Assembly: GCA_021789155.1 (NCBI GenBank)
Contig: JAJYJW010000006.1
Span: 1-44,114, forward strand
DNA from: Microcaldota archaeon
GTDB lineage: Archaea; Micrarchaeota; Micrarchaeia; Micrarchaeales; CABMGC01
Direction: 5' to 3'
Length of the DNA: 44,114 nucleotides
A program made the position numbers and the translations under genes. Below the pieces are notes generated by a model that did no database searches, was not told the origin of the DNA, and was given only the letters and a program-made list of their open reading frames with translations. Shown here in pieces: positions 9,208-19,688 of this stretch; the first letter of the stretch is position 1, and every line of letters begins with the position of its first letter.

Positions 9208-11862
9208 TTATCTAGTTATGCCAAAGCTTTGCCACTCGTCTGATGGCGCAGTAACGTAAGATGTGCTTGGTATCATCGATGCGTTGACTATTGGCTGATA
9301 ACTCACCGAACCTACTGCAGTTCCGTTGTATCCGTTGCCGCTGTAGTCGTTTGCATTTCCGTTGAGGGGCCACCAACCAGCCAAATCGCCTTGGGCGATG
9401 GGCATTGCAGATATTCCATTGGCATAAAGGGCTTGTATCTGTGGCTGCGAAAGCACTGTCTTGTATATTTGCACATTCGCAAGCTTGCCCGAGTAATATC
9501 TGCTATACGCATTCCAAGTTCCGAATAGCAAGGCTGGCGTATCGGTAATTGCTGGTGGTGCGGTCGCCGTTGCCTCCAATACCCCATTAAGATAAAGGTT
9601 CATCGCCCCGCTCGGACCAGCCTGCGTTGCTGTTATGAAATACCAAGTATTGAGCTTAAACAATGAAGCGGGCATGCAAGCAAATTGGTTGTTGCCGCTT
9701 TCCATGACGTAGAATGACACTCCGCACCCATAGATCAGAACTTCCACACCTATGCCTCCACCAGACTTCGAAACAATTTCCTGACCCGAAACCAGGTTAG
9801 GGAAGTATGCCCAGAAGGATATCGTTTCCATGTTGGCTGCAGGTATGAAACTGCCCATAGTCAGATACTGGGACACGCCCGGGAATTTGGCGGAGTTCAA
9901 TTGGTTGTTGTAGTTCTGCAAAGGCATGCTGCCCATGAATGCTTTTGGAAGTGCAGTCGATGAAAGCGAGCACAGATATGGAGAGGTGCATGACTGCACA
10001 CCAGGAACCGGTTTTAGCGACGAGGTTATTGGATTGTAAATGAACGAATCCCACACATAGTTGCCCGGAAGTACATATGTTACCGAAGTGGCAGCACCAT
10101 CGTATCCGTTACCGCTGTAGTCGTTTGCATTTCCGTTGAGGGGCCACCAACCTGCAAGAGTATTCGTGCTTATTGGATTTCCAGATATGCCCCGCCGGTA
10201 TAATTCTGCAACTTGAGAGGAATTGAGAGCGCTCTTGTATATTTGCGCTCCTGCCAAATGCCCATTGAAATATTCTCCGGGACCGGAATCGGAACCTAAA
10301 GTTATGACGTTTCCTGGATTGCTATATGTACCCGCAGTGGCTACGCTGCAGGATCGTGAACCATCATAGTAACCGAATAGCTTGTTCTGTGCGCTGCTGA
10401 AAACGAATGTCAACATGCTCCATTGATTGAGAGGAACTGTAGGACCAGTACAACCGTACCATGAACCTGAACTTGTATAAATCTCAACACCGAGCAGGCC
10501 ATCTCCTCCAGTATTGCCTCCGCTGCTCCTAAGTATAAACGCCGGCGCTACACTAGCTCCTTTATATTGCACAAATACATCTTCGTATCCCGCACTAGAT
10601 GTTGGGTATACCCACACCGTAGCGGTAAAATCAGTAAGTGCTATGTTGCCGCCTACGTTAATATAACTACCGGCGCCATTGAACGCCCCTACATTTGTAG
10701 GTGCTCTAAAGTTGAATATCCCCGTGTGTGAAGCTGAAGTGGAATAATTAGATGCCCTTCCTAGATAGGATTGGGTGTATAACGATTGGAAATACTTGCC
10801 CTGGTCTATTGCAGAGTAAAGATTATGGGGATCAAGCAGCGACAATGATGGACCATCAATCATTACGGTTTCGCCTGTTCTTATGCGCGCAACAACCCCC
10901 GAAGATGCAGCATATAAAAGGTATGGAACAGACGGCAGATAGCTAAGGCTGTTTACGGCATAGGTCACTAGCCCAGCGTAGCTGTTCGCGCATGTCGGCC
11001 CTGAACCGCCATTCGTAAATGCGGTCGCATCGCTAGTGACTATTATTATGTTGGCTGCGTACGCAGCTGGTATGTCGCTGCTAAGCGTTGTGCAGGTAGT
11101 TCCTGCTGGAACTACATACGCTATGCCAGAAATAACGTTTCCGACATCGCCTTGACTTGCGTTGGTGCTGCCTATGTTCGATGTGATGTTGCTCAGTCCG
11201 CTAAAGTAAATATTCCTTGCCTTGCTCTGCTGATAATACAGAAGATCTGGCATTCCTACGATGCTTATCGATACGTTTATGGGTTGAGTGAACAGGTAAT
11301 TTCCATTTCCGGAAATTATGTTGACTGTTTGCAAGTAAGAAACTCCTATAGACGTGGAATTTGGCTGGTATATTATTGGTTTGGTCTGGAATATGCTCAC
11401 CGAATTAACATCTATTCCCAGCGAGTTGTAGACATAAGATGAAATAATCGAATTGAAGGTAAGCAAAGACATGTTCTTCATTCTTTTGCTTATGAAGTTC
11501 GACGGAGCCGTTGCTGGAGTCAAGCCCTGTATTACTGCATTTGACATCATTCCAGAAAGAACTGCAGATGCGTTTCCTATCGTAGTCACACCGTTATTCT
11601 TCAACGAAACATTGTATTCCAACTGCGCAAGAGTCATTATTGCCCTTTTAAGCGATTCCCTTGCGAATGATGATGAACTTGCCTTTATCACCTGCTGATA
11701 GTTGACCGAATACGAAACCTGAGCAGAAAGCGATGAAATTCTTGAATATTGTATGTTCACAAAAAGAAACGATAGGACCTCTGCTAGCATGAGTGTAATA
11801 AGTATGACCACGAGCATCGTCATTAGAAGTCCTTTGCTGCTGAATTTGCCTATCTTTTCCAT
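9208..11862 (-). CDS. LamG/concanavalin A-like surface protein with N-terminal TM anchor (two LamG domains)
   Basis: 884 aa; N-terminal TM LLMTMLVVILITLMLAEVLSFLFV; duplicated LAGWWPLNGNANDYSGNGY and ...QIYKSALNSSQVAELYRRGIS / QIYKTVLSQPQIQALYANGIS. Confidence 0.85.
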   Translation of the reverse strand: MEKIGKFSSKGLLMTMLVVILITLMLAEVLSFLFVNIQYSRISSLSAQVSYSVNYQQVIKASSSSFARESLKRAIMTLAQLEYNVSLKNNGVTTIGNASAVLSGMMSNAVIQGLTPATAPSNFISKRMKNMSLLTFNSIISSYVYNSLGIDVNSVSIFQTKPIIYQPNSTSIGVSYLQTVNIISGNGNYLFTQPINVSISIVGMPDLLYYQQSKARNIYFSGLSNITSNIGSTNASQGDVGNVISGIAYVVPAGTTCTTLSSDIPAAYAANIIIVTSDATAFTNGGSGPTCANSYAGLVTYAVNSLSYLPSVPYLLYAASSGVVARIRTGETVMIDGPSLSLLDPHNLYSAIDQGKYFQSLYTQSYLGRASNYSTSASHTGIFNFRAPTNVGAFNGAGSYINVGGNIALTDFTATVWVYPTSSAGYEDVFVQYKGASVAPAFILRSSGGNTGGDGLLGVEIYTSSGSWYGCTGPTVPLNQWSMLTFVFSSAQNKLFGYYDGSRSCSVATAGTYSNPGNVITLGSDSGPGEYFNGHLAGAQIYKSALNSSQVAELYRRGISGNPISTNTLAGWWPLNGNANDYSGNGYDGAATSVTYVLPGNYVWDSFIYNPITSSLKPVPGVQSCTSPYLCSLSSTALPKAFMGSMPLQNYNNQLNSAKFPGVSQYLTMGSFIPAANMETISFWAYFPNLVSGQEIVSKSGGGIGVEVLIYGCGVSFYVMESGNNQFACMPASLFKLNTWYFITATQAGPSGAMNLYLNGVLEATATAPPAITDTPALLFGTWNAYSRYYSGKLANVQIYKTVLSQPQIQALYANGISAMPIAQGDLAGWWPLNGNANDYSGNGYNGTAVGSVSYQPIVNASMIPSTSYVTAPSDEWQSFGITR

Positions 11863-14057
11863 ACTACCACACTAACATTGTACAGTTTTGTCGTCGATGT
11901 AGAATAATTGAACACCGGGACAGGTGTCGCAGCAGTAGCAACTGATGACGCACCATAATACGAATATGGCTCAAACTGCGATTTTGAGAACGTGACTCTA
12001 ATCGGATAGCCGTTGTTCCTGCCTGCGAAGTAATCTGCGGCATTGTTTGCCAATGGAAGCCAAGCCGCGGTGTTGTTGCCTAGAGGCGGACCAGTTGCTC
12101 CTGCGAAATAGGTCTTCCCTATGAGCGTTTGATTAAGCGACGTATTGTAAATCTGAAGATTCGCCATGCTCCCGGTGAAATAATTTCCATTAAGAAATCT
12201 TCCCAGTTCCATATCCGTAGAAGATCGCGTAATGGATGTTGCCCCAGATACTTTGCTCTGCAACCTCCCATTTACGAATATGGAAAGATAGCCACCTGAA
12301 CCGCCAGTATAGCTGCATGCTACGTTTATCCAATTGCCAGGTATAACGTTGGCATATACAGTGTAACCTCCTTGCAGATAATTGTCTGTGCACACGACTT
12401 CGGGAGTCCCGGAAGCGCTTGTCTCCAGCATTGAGAAGCAACCTGCTGTAACGCAAGGCTGCGACACTATCCCGGTATAGCCTGACTGCCATGAGGAAGT
12501 GTTGAGCCACACTGAAACTGTGTATATGTTTGTAAGGGCGCTTGAAACATTGGCTGCTATGTCAATGTAACTCGAGTTCATGCTGTTGAAGTTTGCAAAA
12601 CCGAGAGATGGAGCAACGCTGTTGCCGTTCAGAACCAAAGTATAATTGTAGATTGGTGCGTACCTATTAATCAGCGCATCTGCGCACCCGCCCTGTTTAT
12701 TCGTATACAAGTTGACTGCGGAATAAAGTATCGATTGATACGGATTTATGTTGCATGCGCCGAATGCCATCACGTTTCCTCCAGCAGTTACGAACAACTT
12801 ACCGTACGCAAGAGTCATGTTCCCATTGACTCCAGGATATGGTATTTTTGTAGACCAGAGCACGTTGCCAGTAGACACATTCTGAGATAAAAGGTAATTC
12901 GTAGTTCCCGTAGTCCATAGAGAATACACGCTACCTGAAGACATTACGGGATTCGTCGTGATTGGCGCAGAGCCGAATACATTTGGAATTAGCTGATTCC
13001 AAGCGATTGACGCTGCCTTTGTAGCGGCAAAGATGTGCTGCGATGACTGGAAAATCAGCGTATTCCCGAATATTGTTTGGCCGCGTACTGCCTCTGGCAT
13101 GCTGTATGAATAGAAAGGCGTACCATCAATATACGTTGCTTCTAAGTAATTCGTTGTTGTTCCATATGCAACAGCGGCAGTAGGTCCGGATATTGAATTT
13201 GAATAGAACCCAGATATTGAATTTGCGCCGAAGCTGGTAGACGCATTTGTGAACACGGTGTTGCCAGTGTTCCAATAATCCCCTATATCATATAGGGAAT
13301 GCGCGGAAGTACTTCCCGCTACTAGCGAACCACCGACTACCGCAAGTGCAGTTATTGGCGATGAAAAAGTGGTACTCCACGCAAGCGTGCCGTTATTCGC
13401 ATAGTATGATGCCACAACATTCGTTCCTGTACCAGTAATAGCGCCGAAAAACAACTTGCCATTGTATTCTACCAACGGGGTAGTTATTGTACTGATTGCA
13501 GGATTGAAAGGAGCGTAATATATTTGGGAGCCTGTGAGTGGATCAACCGAATTGAGCCCTATAGAATTCGAAAATATGAGCATTCCAGAATATATGACCG
13601 AAGTTGATGCTACGATATTATACGTGTTTATATTCCATAGAAGCGATCCGCTGGATGCGTTCACCGCATACATCTTAGAGCCGGCACCGAAATAGATATT
13701 GCCATAATCTGCGACTATACCGCGTATTATGGCGCTTGGAGCAGAATAAATGAATTGCATCATAGGTGCCTTTGGACCATCTACGTTGCCTCCCTGATGC
13801 TCCGCGTTTTTCATGTATTGGTCCCATGTCTGTGCGGAAATGCTGGTATTCGACGCATAGTATATTGTGGATGGCGCGGGACCATTAAGTACGCTCGTAT
13901 TTGTCGTGAGCAAATACGCTAAAGTCTGCTGAGCTGCTTTCTGAGGCATTGAATACGCGGAGTTTGGATAAAATGTAATGTAGAACAAAAGGGACAGGCT
14001 CATTACTGCTATGAGAAGGGCGAATAGCGCATCGAGCGTGAATACTATGAGTTTCAT
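11850..14057 (-). CDS. Pilin-like N-terminus with PQQ-like beta-propeller and LamG domain
   Basis: 735 aa; MKLIVFTLDALFALLIAVMSLSLLFYI; IYFGAGSKMYAVNASSGSLLWNI (PQQ-type blades); LQIYNTSLNQTLIGKTYFAG...AAWLPLANNAADYFAG (LamG). Confidence 0.82.
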   Translation of the reverse strand: MKLIVFTLDALFALLIAVMSLSLLFYITFYPNSAYSMPQKAAQQTLAYLLTTNTSVLNGPAPSTIYYASNTSISAQTWDQYMKNAEHQGGNVDGPKAPMMQFIYSAPSAIIRGIVADYGNIYFGAGSKMYAVNASSGSLLWNINTYNIVASTSVIYSGMLIFSNSIGLNSVDPLTGSQIYYAPFNPAISTITTPLVEYNGKLFFGAITGTGTNVVASYYANNGTLAWSTTFSSPITALAVVGGSLVAGSTSAHSLYDIGDYWNTGNTVFTNASTSFGANSISGFYSNSISGPTAAVAYGTTTNYLEATYIDGTPFYSYSMPEAVRGQTIFGNTLIFQSSQHIFAATKAASIAWNQLIPNVFGSAPITTNPVMSSGSVYSLWTTGTTNYLLSQNVSTGNVLWSTKIPYPGVNGNMTLAYGKLFVTAGGNVMAFGACNINPYQSILYSAVNLYTNKQGGCADALINRYAPIYNYTLVLNGNSVAPSLGFANFNSMNSSYIDIAANVSSALTNIYTVSVWLNTSSWQSGYTGIVSQPCVTAGCFSMLETSASGTPEVVCTDNYLQGGYTVYANVIPGNWINVACSYTGGSGGYLSIFVNGRLQSKVSGATSITRSSTDMELGRFLNGNYFTGSMANLQIYNTSLNQTLIGKTYFAGATGPPLGNNTAAWLPLANNAADYFAGRNNGYPIRVTFSKSQFEPYSYYGASSVATAATPVPVFNYSTSTTKLYNVSVVVWKR

Positions 14058-14590
14058 CAGCTAACACCGAAAGAGGTATTCGTCCACACGTAAACGTACA
14101 TCGTTGCGGGAGCGTTCGCCAAATTCACTCTCGAGTTTGATACATATTGGGTCAATATACTGTCAAAAGGCTGCGGACGTCTGCCAATAGTAATGTTCAG
14201 GTTAGTATTCTTTATCACAACGTAGTAATCAAATCCAACGCCTAAAAGGGTTTTGCTATGGTAATAATCCGAATTTGCAAGCGACTCGAACGTCATTATT
14301 TTCTGCATGGAAAAGTTGCCGATGCCCCCTGTTGCAAGCCCTATAGAAACGTTGCCAAAGGACGATGCCGATGTTGAACTCCCCATATAATTCCAATTTG
14401 ATGGAACACCCGGACCCATTAATTGCGATGATAAGGAAGAAAGCTGTGCTTGCATGGATGACACTGACGCGCTTGCCGCAAGAGACAAACTTGTGTTTAT
14501 GTCATACCATACGAACGCAAGCAGAAACAATGCGAAAAGAAACACGACTACTGCGAATATCGCGTCTATTGAGATGAACTGAAGTTTCAT
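14057..14590 (-). CDS. Pilin-like protein
   Basis: 177 aa; MKLQFISIDAIFAVVVFLFALFLLAFVWY matches the N-terminal pattern of the 735-aa neighbour; one-base overlap. Confidence 0.75.
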   Translation of the reverse strand: MKLQFISIDAIFAVVVFLFALFLLAFVWYDINTSLSLAASASVSSMQAQLSSLSSQLMGPGVPSNWNYMGSSTSASSFGNVSIGLATGGIGNFSMQKIMTFESLANSDYYHSKTLLGVGFDYYVVIKNTNLNITIGRRPQPFDSILTQYVSNSRVNLANAPATMYVYVWTNTSFGVS

Positions 14591-17500
14591 GGATACCAGC
14601 TCAAGCTCACGTTAGCGTATGCTACTAACGGTATTCCGGTATCGTAAAGCTGCGTTATCTGCGTTGGAGTCAAATACGAATTGTAAAGCTGCAAATTCGA
14701 CATGCCTACGTTAGAATAGCCGCCTTCGCCAGAACCTATTACAAGATTTGCTGTAGTTACTCCAGCAAAGTTCGACCATGCATTGCCGCTTGGATACTGC
14801 ACCCCGTTCTTATAGTAATATGCCTTGCTATTACCGTGATCATATGTAAAACATGCAAACTTCCATTGATTAGTCTTTGGAGTTACACCATAGTAGCTTA
14901 CTATGTTTGAACCTAGTGAATTCCATACTGTGTATCCTTCGTTCGTCCCTGACTGATCGAGAGTATATTCCCAACCACTTCCGGAACTTGGCGCGGACAT
15001 GCCTTTCAGCAAAGGTCCGTAGTAAGACGAATCGGAAGAGAGCACTTTATACCAAGCACATAAGCTCATTGTACCGCTAGCTCCAGCTTCGGGACTCAGT
15101 CCCGCAGCGTTTCCGAATGAAACATAGCTGCCATCACCGTTGAACAGCAATCCGGTTCCATTCAAAGAATCTACTAGCAATGGAACGTACGCTTGCGAGT
15201 TGCTGTAGACCACATTAGTTGCTATAGATCCGAGTTTAGGGATTGAGCTGTGGTCTGCTATGCTGCCTGCAAGAGGCCACCAACCAACGATACTAGCGTT
15301 CTGAACAGGCGCGCCAGTTATCCCGCTCCTGTATATCTGCATTATCTGCGAATTGTTCAGTGATTTGTTGTATATCTGAACGTTGCTTATCATACCATTG
15401 AAATAGAATGGGACGCTTGAAGCAGCCATATACCTGCCGATTTGCAAAGCACCTGTATTAATGATGAAAGGCTTTGTAGAAACGGTGAGGTAATCTGGCA
15501 GTCCGTCGACGTACGCTATTATGTTTGCGGTATTGCCTATGCTGGTGAACCCTACCAAATGCCACTTGCCATCCGCAACGAACACGCCCGAATCTACATA
15601 GTCGCTTGCGAAGTCAAACCACAGATTGCCATTTGCAGAAACCTGGCTCGTATCTATAGATACACCTGTACCTGCAGAAGTCGTACCGTATGCTAGCACG
15701 CTCTGCCTTACGGTATTAGTAGTTTTTATCCATGCGAATATGCTCATTGCGCCCTCTCCCTGAGGCAGTGATGTTGCAGGTATATTTCCTACGAACGCAT
15801 TGCCTGCGAAATACGCCACGCTGACGTTACTCGGCGTAGTGGAAACTACGCCCTGATTTGAAATGGTGCTTTTGAGTGGTTCAAACGCTACTCCGGGATA
15901 TACCGTCGCATTGTAACCATACCCACTGTAATCCTTGGCGTCACCGTTCAATGGGAACCAGCCTATGAGGTTGAACGAGTTGTAAGGCGGGGAACTTATT
16001 CCCTCGCTGTATATCTGTTGCATTTGCGTTGCGCTCAATGCATAGTTGCTTGGATTGCTGTAAACCTGCACGTTTGCGATTTTCCCGACGAAATGGTAGT
16101 TGCTGAGATCGCCGTTGCCGTATCCCAGAGTAACTCCCGGATTAAGCGTAGCGTAAACAAAAGATGCGCATTTTTTCGATAGATGACCGTTCATGTAGAT
16201 GTAGATGTAAGACGCGTCTTGCGTGACCCCTACGTTTGTCCACGTGTTGAGAGGGGCAGCATCAGTTGACACGCAACTGTTCATGTTCCTTCCGTCTATG
16301 TCTATCATGCCGTTGGATTGGTAACCTATCTGGAATGATGATACCGAATTGCCCTCGTAAAATATGGGTGCGGAGTATTGCCAGCTTAATCCTGCGCCAT
16401 ACTTTACCGGGTATATCCATAGGTTAACCCCGAAACCTTCCTTGTTCGCTGCCGGAACAGCAGTAGATGTTATGATGCTGTTTGAAGATCCGGAGAAATT
16501 CGCTACGTAGCGCGGAGAGCCCCATGCAACCTGGTTCATCACTAGAGACGAATAGCCATTGCCGGTAACATCCGGAACGCTAGAACCCTGGTTCAAATCC
16601 ATTGGCCACCATGCGACAAGATTTGGCTGTGTTGAATGATTGCCGGTGAATACCGTTGCTGATACGGTAGCTTTGGCGTTAACACCGCTCTGCGTCAAGA
16701 ACGCTGAGGCTATCCCGTTTGAATTCGTAACATTTGATGTTGACGTCTTTACTGTATAGACCGTGCTAGCCAGCAGTCCTGCAGTTGTTGAAAAGCCCAC
16801 GAGCGCATTTGCCACCGCAGCACCCGTTGCATCGGTAACCTTTGCGAAAATCTGGGTTATTGGAGGAAACAACACCGAGTTTACTCCATTACCGTTGTTT
16901 CCGGATCCGCTGTAATCCTTGAGATTTCCGTTAAGGGGCCACCAACCAACCAATGAGTTCGTATTGAGGGGTGCACCTCCTATTCCTTCGTTGTAAAGTT
17001 GCAACACTTGGCTCTGTGATAGCGATGAATTATACATTTGCATATTCGCCATGTATCCATCAAACGTTCTTGCCGCAGAACCTCCGCTACCCTGAATTTG
17101 TCCAAGCCAGAGGTTTGTTACCCCTCCGTAATTGAGAGGTCCGGTGAGCGAGTTTGAAGATCCTTGCTTTCCATTAACGTATATTGTAGAAGTTGCGCCA
17201 TTCCACGTCCCGACCACAAATGCCCAGGTTCCGAGAACGTATGTTTTTGCTGCGTAACCCCAAGCTGCACCGTTGCCTGGTCTCCATTCTACCAAATTGT
17301 TTTCTATGGCGATGCTCCATCCGTTGACTCCACTAGTTCCCTGACCGCCAACCCACTGGGTTGCTTTCGTATCCGCAGTATTAATCCACACTGCAACAGT
17401 CAATGCGTTGGGAATTGCGAGCTTAGTTCCCAAATCTACATAATCGCTTACTCCGTTGAAATACGCGCCGTGCACGTTTTGGGTAGTCAATGCAACGGAT

Positions 17501-17976
17501 GCAGGATGGCTAGGCAATGTAGAGCAGGTATAATCAACACATATGTTGCCTTCTGAATTTTGAAGAGATATCATGCCCGTGCTTATAGGAATTTGGTAGT
17601 TGTTCCCAGAAAGATAAGAACTGCTAGAGACCACGTTCTGCACGTTGCTCGATGACGTAGCGTGTATTATCTGTGTGCCCTCAATACCGGTAACGGTCAC
17701 TATGCCGGATTTTGATATGCTTACGTTGAAAGGAACTGCGGTAAATGATGAATAGGGAAGGGTGAAATTATGAGTAAATCCATTACCTGCAAATTGTGCT
17801 GCGCTTAGTTGCGATGCGATATATTGCGCTATAGTCTGCAACTCAAGAAACAAGTTCTGATTTATGCTCGTAGAACGCTGGTTTGCAATCAATATGAAGA
17901 AAAACAGAAATATTACGAGAACCAAGGAGAACACTATGAGGAACTCCATGGATATTTGTGCTTTGCTCTGCATCAT
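14587..17976 (-). CDS. Giant pilin-like adhesin: class III signal peptide, four LamG domains and one Big_1/invasin-like Ig domain
   Basis: 1129 aa; KAQISMEFLIVFSLVLVIFLFFFIL (E+5-type class III signal); four LamG units ending in (Q)xYNxSLxxxQ...LY..GI; Ig segment QIFAKVTDATGAAVANALVGFSTTAGLL...NSNGIASAFLTQS. Confidence 0.88.
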   Translation of the reverse strand: MMQSKAQISMEFLIVFSLVLVIFLFFFILIANQRSTSINQNLFLELQTIAQYIASQLSAAQFAGNGFTHNFTLPYSSFTAVPFNVSISKSGIVTVTGIEGTQIIHATSSSNVQNVVSSSSYLSGNNYQIPISTGMISLQNSEGNICVDYTCSTLPSHPASVALTTQNVHGAYFNGVSDYVDLGTKLAIPNALTVAVWINTADTKATQWVGGQGTSGVNGWSIAIENNLVEWRPGNGAAWGYAAKTYVLGTWAFVVGTWNGATSTIYVNGKQGSSNSLTGPLNYGGVTNLWLGQIQGSGGSAARTFDGYMANMQMYNSSLSQSQVLQLYNEGIGGAPLNTNSLVGWWPLNGNLKDYSGSGNNGNGVNSVLFPPITQIFAKVTDATGAAVANALVGFSTTAGLLASTVYTVKTSTSNVTNSNGIASAFLTQSGVNAKATVSATVFTGNHSTQPNLVAWWPMDLNQGSSVPDVTGNGYSSLVMNQVAWGSPRYVANFSGSSNSIITSTAVPAANKEGFGVNLWIYPVKYGAGLSWQYSAPIFYEGNSVSSFQIGYQSNGMIDIDGRNMNSCVSTDAAPLNTWTNVGVTQDASYIYIYMNGHLSKKCASFVYATLNPGVTLGYGNGDLSNYHFVGKIANVQVYSNPSNYALSATQMQQIYSEGISSPPYNSFNLIGWFPLNGDAKDYSGYGYNATVYPGVAFEPLKSTISNQGVVSTTPSNVSVAYFAGNAFVGNIPATSLPQGEGAMSIFAWIKTTNTVRQSVLAYGTTSAGTGVSIDTSQVSANGNLWFDFASDYVDSGVFVADGKWHLVGFTSIGNTANIIAYVDGLPDYLTVSTKPFIINTGALQIGRYMAASSVPFYFNGMISNVQIYNKSLNNSQIMQIYRSGITGAPVQNASIVGWWPLAGSIADHSSIPKLGSIATNVVYSNSQAYVPLLVDSLNGTGLLFNGDGSYVSFGNAAGLSPEAGASGTMSLCAWYKVLSSDSSYYGPLLKGMSAPSSGSGWEYTLDQSGTNEGYTVWNSLGSNIVSYYGVTPKTNQWKFACFTYDHGNSKAYYYKNGVQYPSGNAWSNFAGVTTANLVIGSGEGGYSNVGMSNLQLYNSYLTPTQITQLYDTGIPLVAYANVSLSWYP

Positions 17977-17977
17977 A

Positions 17978-18454
17978 TCAACTTGCAGGAGTTATGTAGA
18001 CACACGGAAACGCTGAATTTGTTGGACATGTAGACGTTGCGCTGACATTTACTATGTAAGTACCTGCAGATACAATAGGAAGCAAACTACCGCTCACATT
18101 GACTGGGGAATAAGCGGTAACGTAACTCAATCCTGCTGGACTTCTTAGCACAAGCACTATCTCGTGACCTATGGTGCCTGAAGTAGTGCCCAGATATATG
18201 TATTGCACCCCTGGAGGCATGCTTACAAGAACAGCCTGCTTTGCGGGAGGACCTTGTTGACCAACTAAAGTGGCTGCTGCGGCTATTTTCTCCGCTACTT
18301 GCTGCGCTGCGAATGATGAAAGCGCAGCGTTAGCATTTGCCACTTGTATGAACGCGAATACCACTATCGGAAGCAGAATCGCAAGTCCGAACGACAGAGT
18401 AATGAGGAGCTCAAAGCTTGACTGGAGCCTGAATGTTCCCGATTTCGCATTCAT
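17978..18454 (-). CDS. Pilin-like protein
   Basis: 158 aa; RLQSSFELLITLSFGLAILLPIVVFAFIQVANA hydrophobic N-terminus; same operon. Confidence 0.75.
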   Translation of the reverse strand: MNAKSGTFRLQSSFELLITLSFGLAILLPIVVFAFIQVANANAALSSFAAQQVAEKIAAAATLVGQQGPPAKQAVLVSMPPGVQYIYLGTTSGTIGHEIVLVLRSPAGLSYVTAYSPVNVSGSLLPIVSAGTYIVNVSATSTCPTNSAFPCVYITPAS

Positions 18455-19590
18455 TACCTAACCATCTCTTCCTTCCTCTCAGTAAGAAGTATTTCCTTGC
18501 GCTCTTTCACGTCTTCATACAGCCTGTTGCACAGATCCTTCAGCGTTTCCATCAAGGAAAATCCAGACATCGCAGCTATAGCAGAATAGCCGTTCTTTAA
18601 CGTTACCTTTCCGCTAAGCTCGTAATTCCTTGCCTTGAATTTCTTCACGTGCACCGCTATCCTGTCTATTTGCAATGACCCGAACTTGTTTACGCGCTCT
18701 GCCAAATCCTCTAGCATGTCCACCATTTCTCCCTCGTATTCCTTCTGTCTTTCATCCAATCCAGAAAGCATCAGGTGGGAGCGCTGCGCTTTCCAGCTGC
18801 TCACCACAAGTTCGAACACATCCCTGACTGTTATTATTCCTGAGGGTTTGCCATCTCGCAGCACCAACAGCGAGGAAAGATTCTTTTCGACCAATGTCCT
18901 TATTGCGTCTTCAACTGATTTGTCCGCAGTTATCTGATGTATGTTTGTAACTGCGAGATCGATGACCTTGCTCTTTGTTGTAGGGTTTTCCTTTGAATCG
19001 TATAAATTCTGCGCTCTTGTATTGACCCTCGCGAAGTTGCTTATTATGTCGTTATACGACAATATGCCAATCGGCTTCTTTTCCTTGTCAAGCACGATTA
19101 TCTTGCTTACCTTGAATCTTTCCATTGTAGTTTTAGCCTGCGCCACGTTCGCCTGATCGGATATAGCTATAACTGGAGAGGACATGGCATCCCCGACTTT
19201 GTACTGCGAAAGCATGTGCAGAGAGAGTATTGCACGGAGCATTACATCCCTCTTGACTATGCCTGAAATAGAATCACCATCTGCATACGGTAGCGCTTTG
19301 ACTGAATACGAATAAAGAGCCTCAATCGCCTGCTCTACGGAAGAGCCTTTTGCTAACATAGGCACTCTTTTCGTGAATTTGCCTGCAGGGTACTTTGGGG
19401 AAACCTTCAGTGTACCCTTTGCCGCGATTCCCCTATCATCAAGCAATCCAAAATACTTGCCCCTTTTTGTTATCACCACGGCGCCGAACTCCTTGACTTG
19501 CGACAGTATCTCGCCTATTGGCGTTTTATAATCAAATGTGCCGGTCCTTGAAACGAATTCTTTAGGTAAAAGTTCAAAACTTCTGGCCAT
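18454..19590 (-). CDS. CBS-domain protein (tandem CBS pairs)
   Basis: 378 aa; VGDAMSSPVIAISDQANVAQAKTTMERFKVSKIIVLDKEKKPIGILSYNDII; ITADKSVEDAIRTLVEKNLSSLLVLRDGKPSGIITVRDVFELV. Confidence 0.9.
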   Translation of the reverse strand: MARSFELLPKEFVSRTGTFDYKTPIGEILSQVKEFGAVVITKRGKYFGLLDDRGIAAKGTLKVSPKYPAGKFTKRVPMLAKGSSVEQAIEALYSYSVKALPYADGDSISGIVKRDVMLRAILSLHMLSQYKVGDAMSSPVIAISDQANVAQAKTTMERFKVSKIIVLDKEKKPIGILSYNDIISNFARVNTRAQNLYDSKENPTTKSKVIDLAVTNIHQITADKSVEDAIRTLVEKNLSSLLVLRDGKPSGIITVRDVFELVVSSWKAQRSHLMLSGLDERQKEYEGEMVDMLEDLAERVNKFGSLQIDRIAVHVKKFKARNYELSGKVTLKNGYSAIAAMSGFSLMETLKDLCNRLYEDVKERKEILLTERKEEMVR

Positions 19591-19688
19591 ACAGATCCTC
19601 AGTCTATATGCTTATGCAAAGTTTATTAACCATAGCAATGCCACAATGTCGTTACTTAGCTATCCTTTTATAACTTAATAAACATATT

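Noticed and set aside
9208-17976. Repeated LamG-coding segments as CRISPR or mobile repeats
   Set aside because: Repeats are in frame, encode the LamG-associated GWWPLNG motif and have no spacer regularity or terminal inverted repeats.
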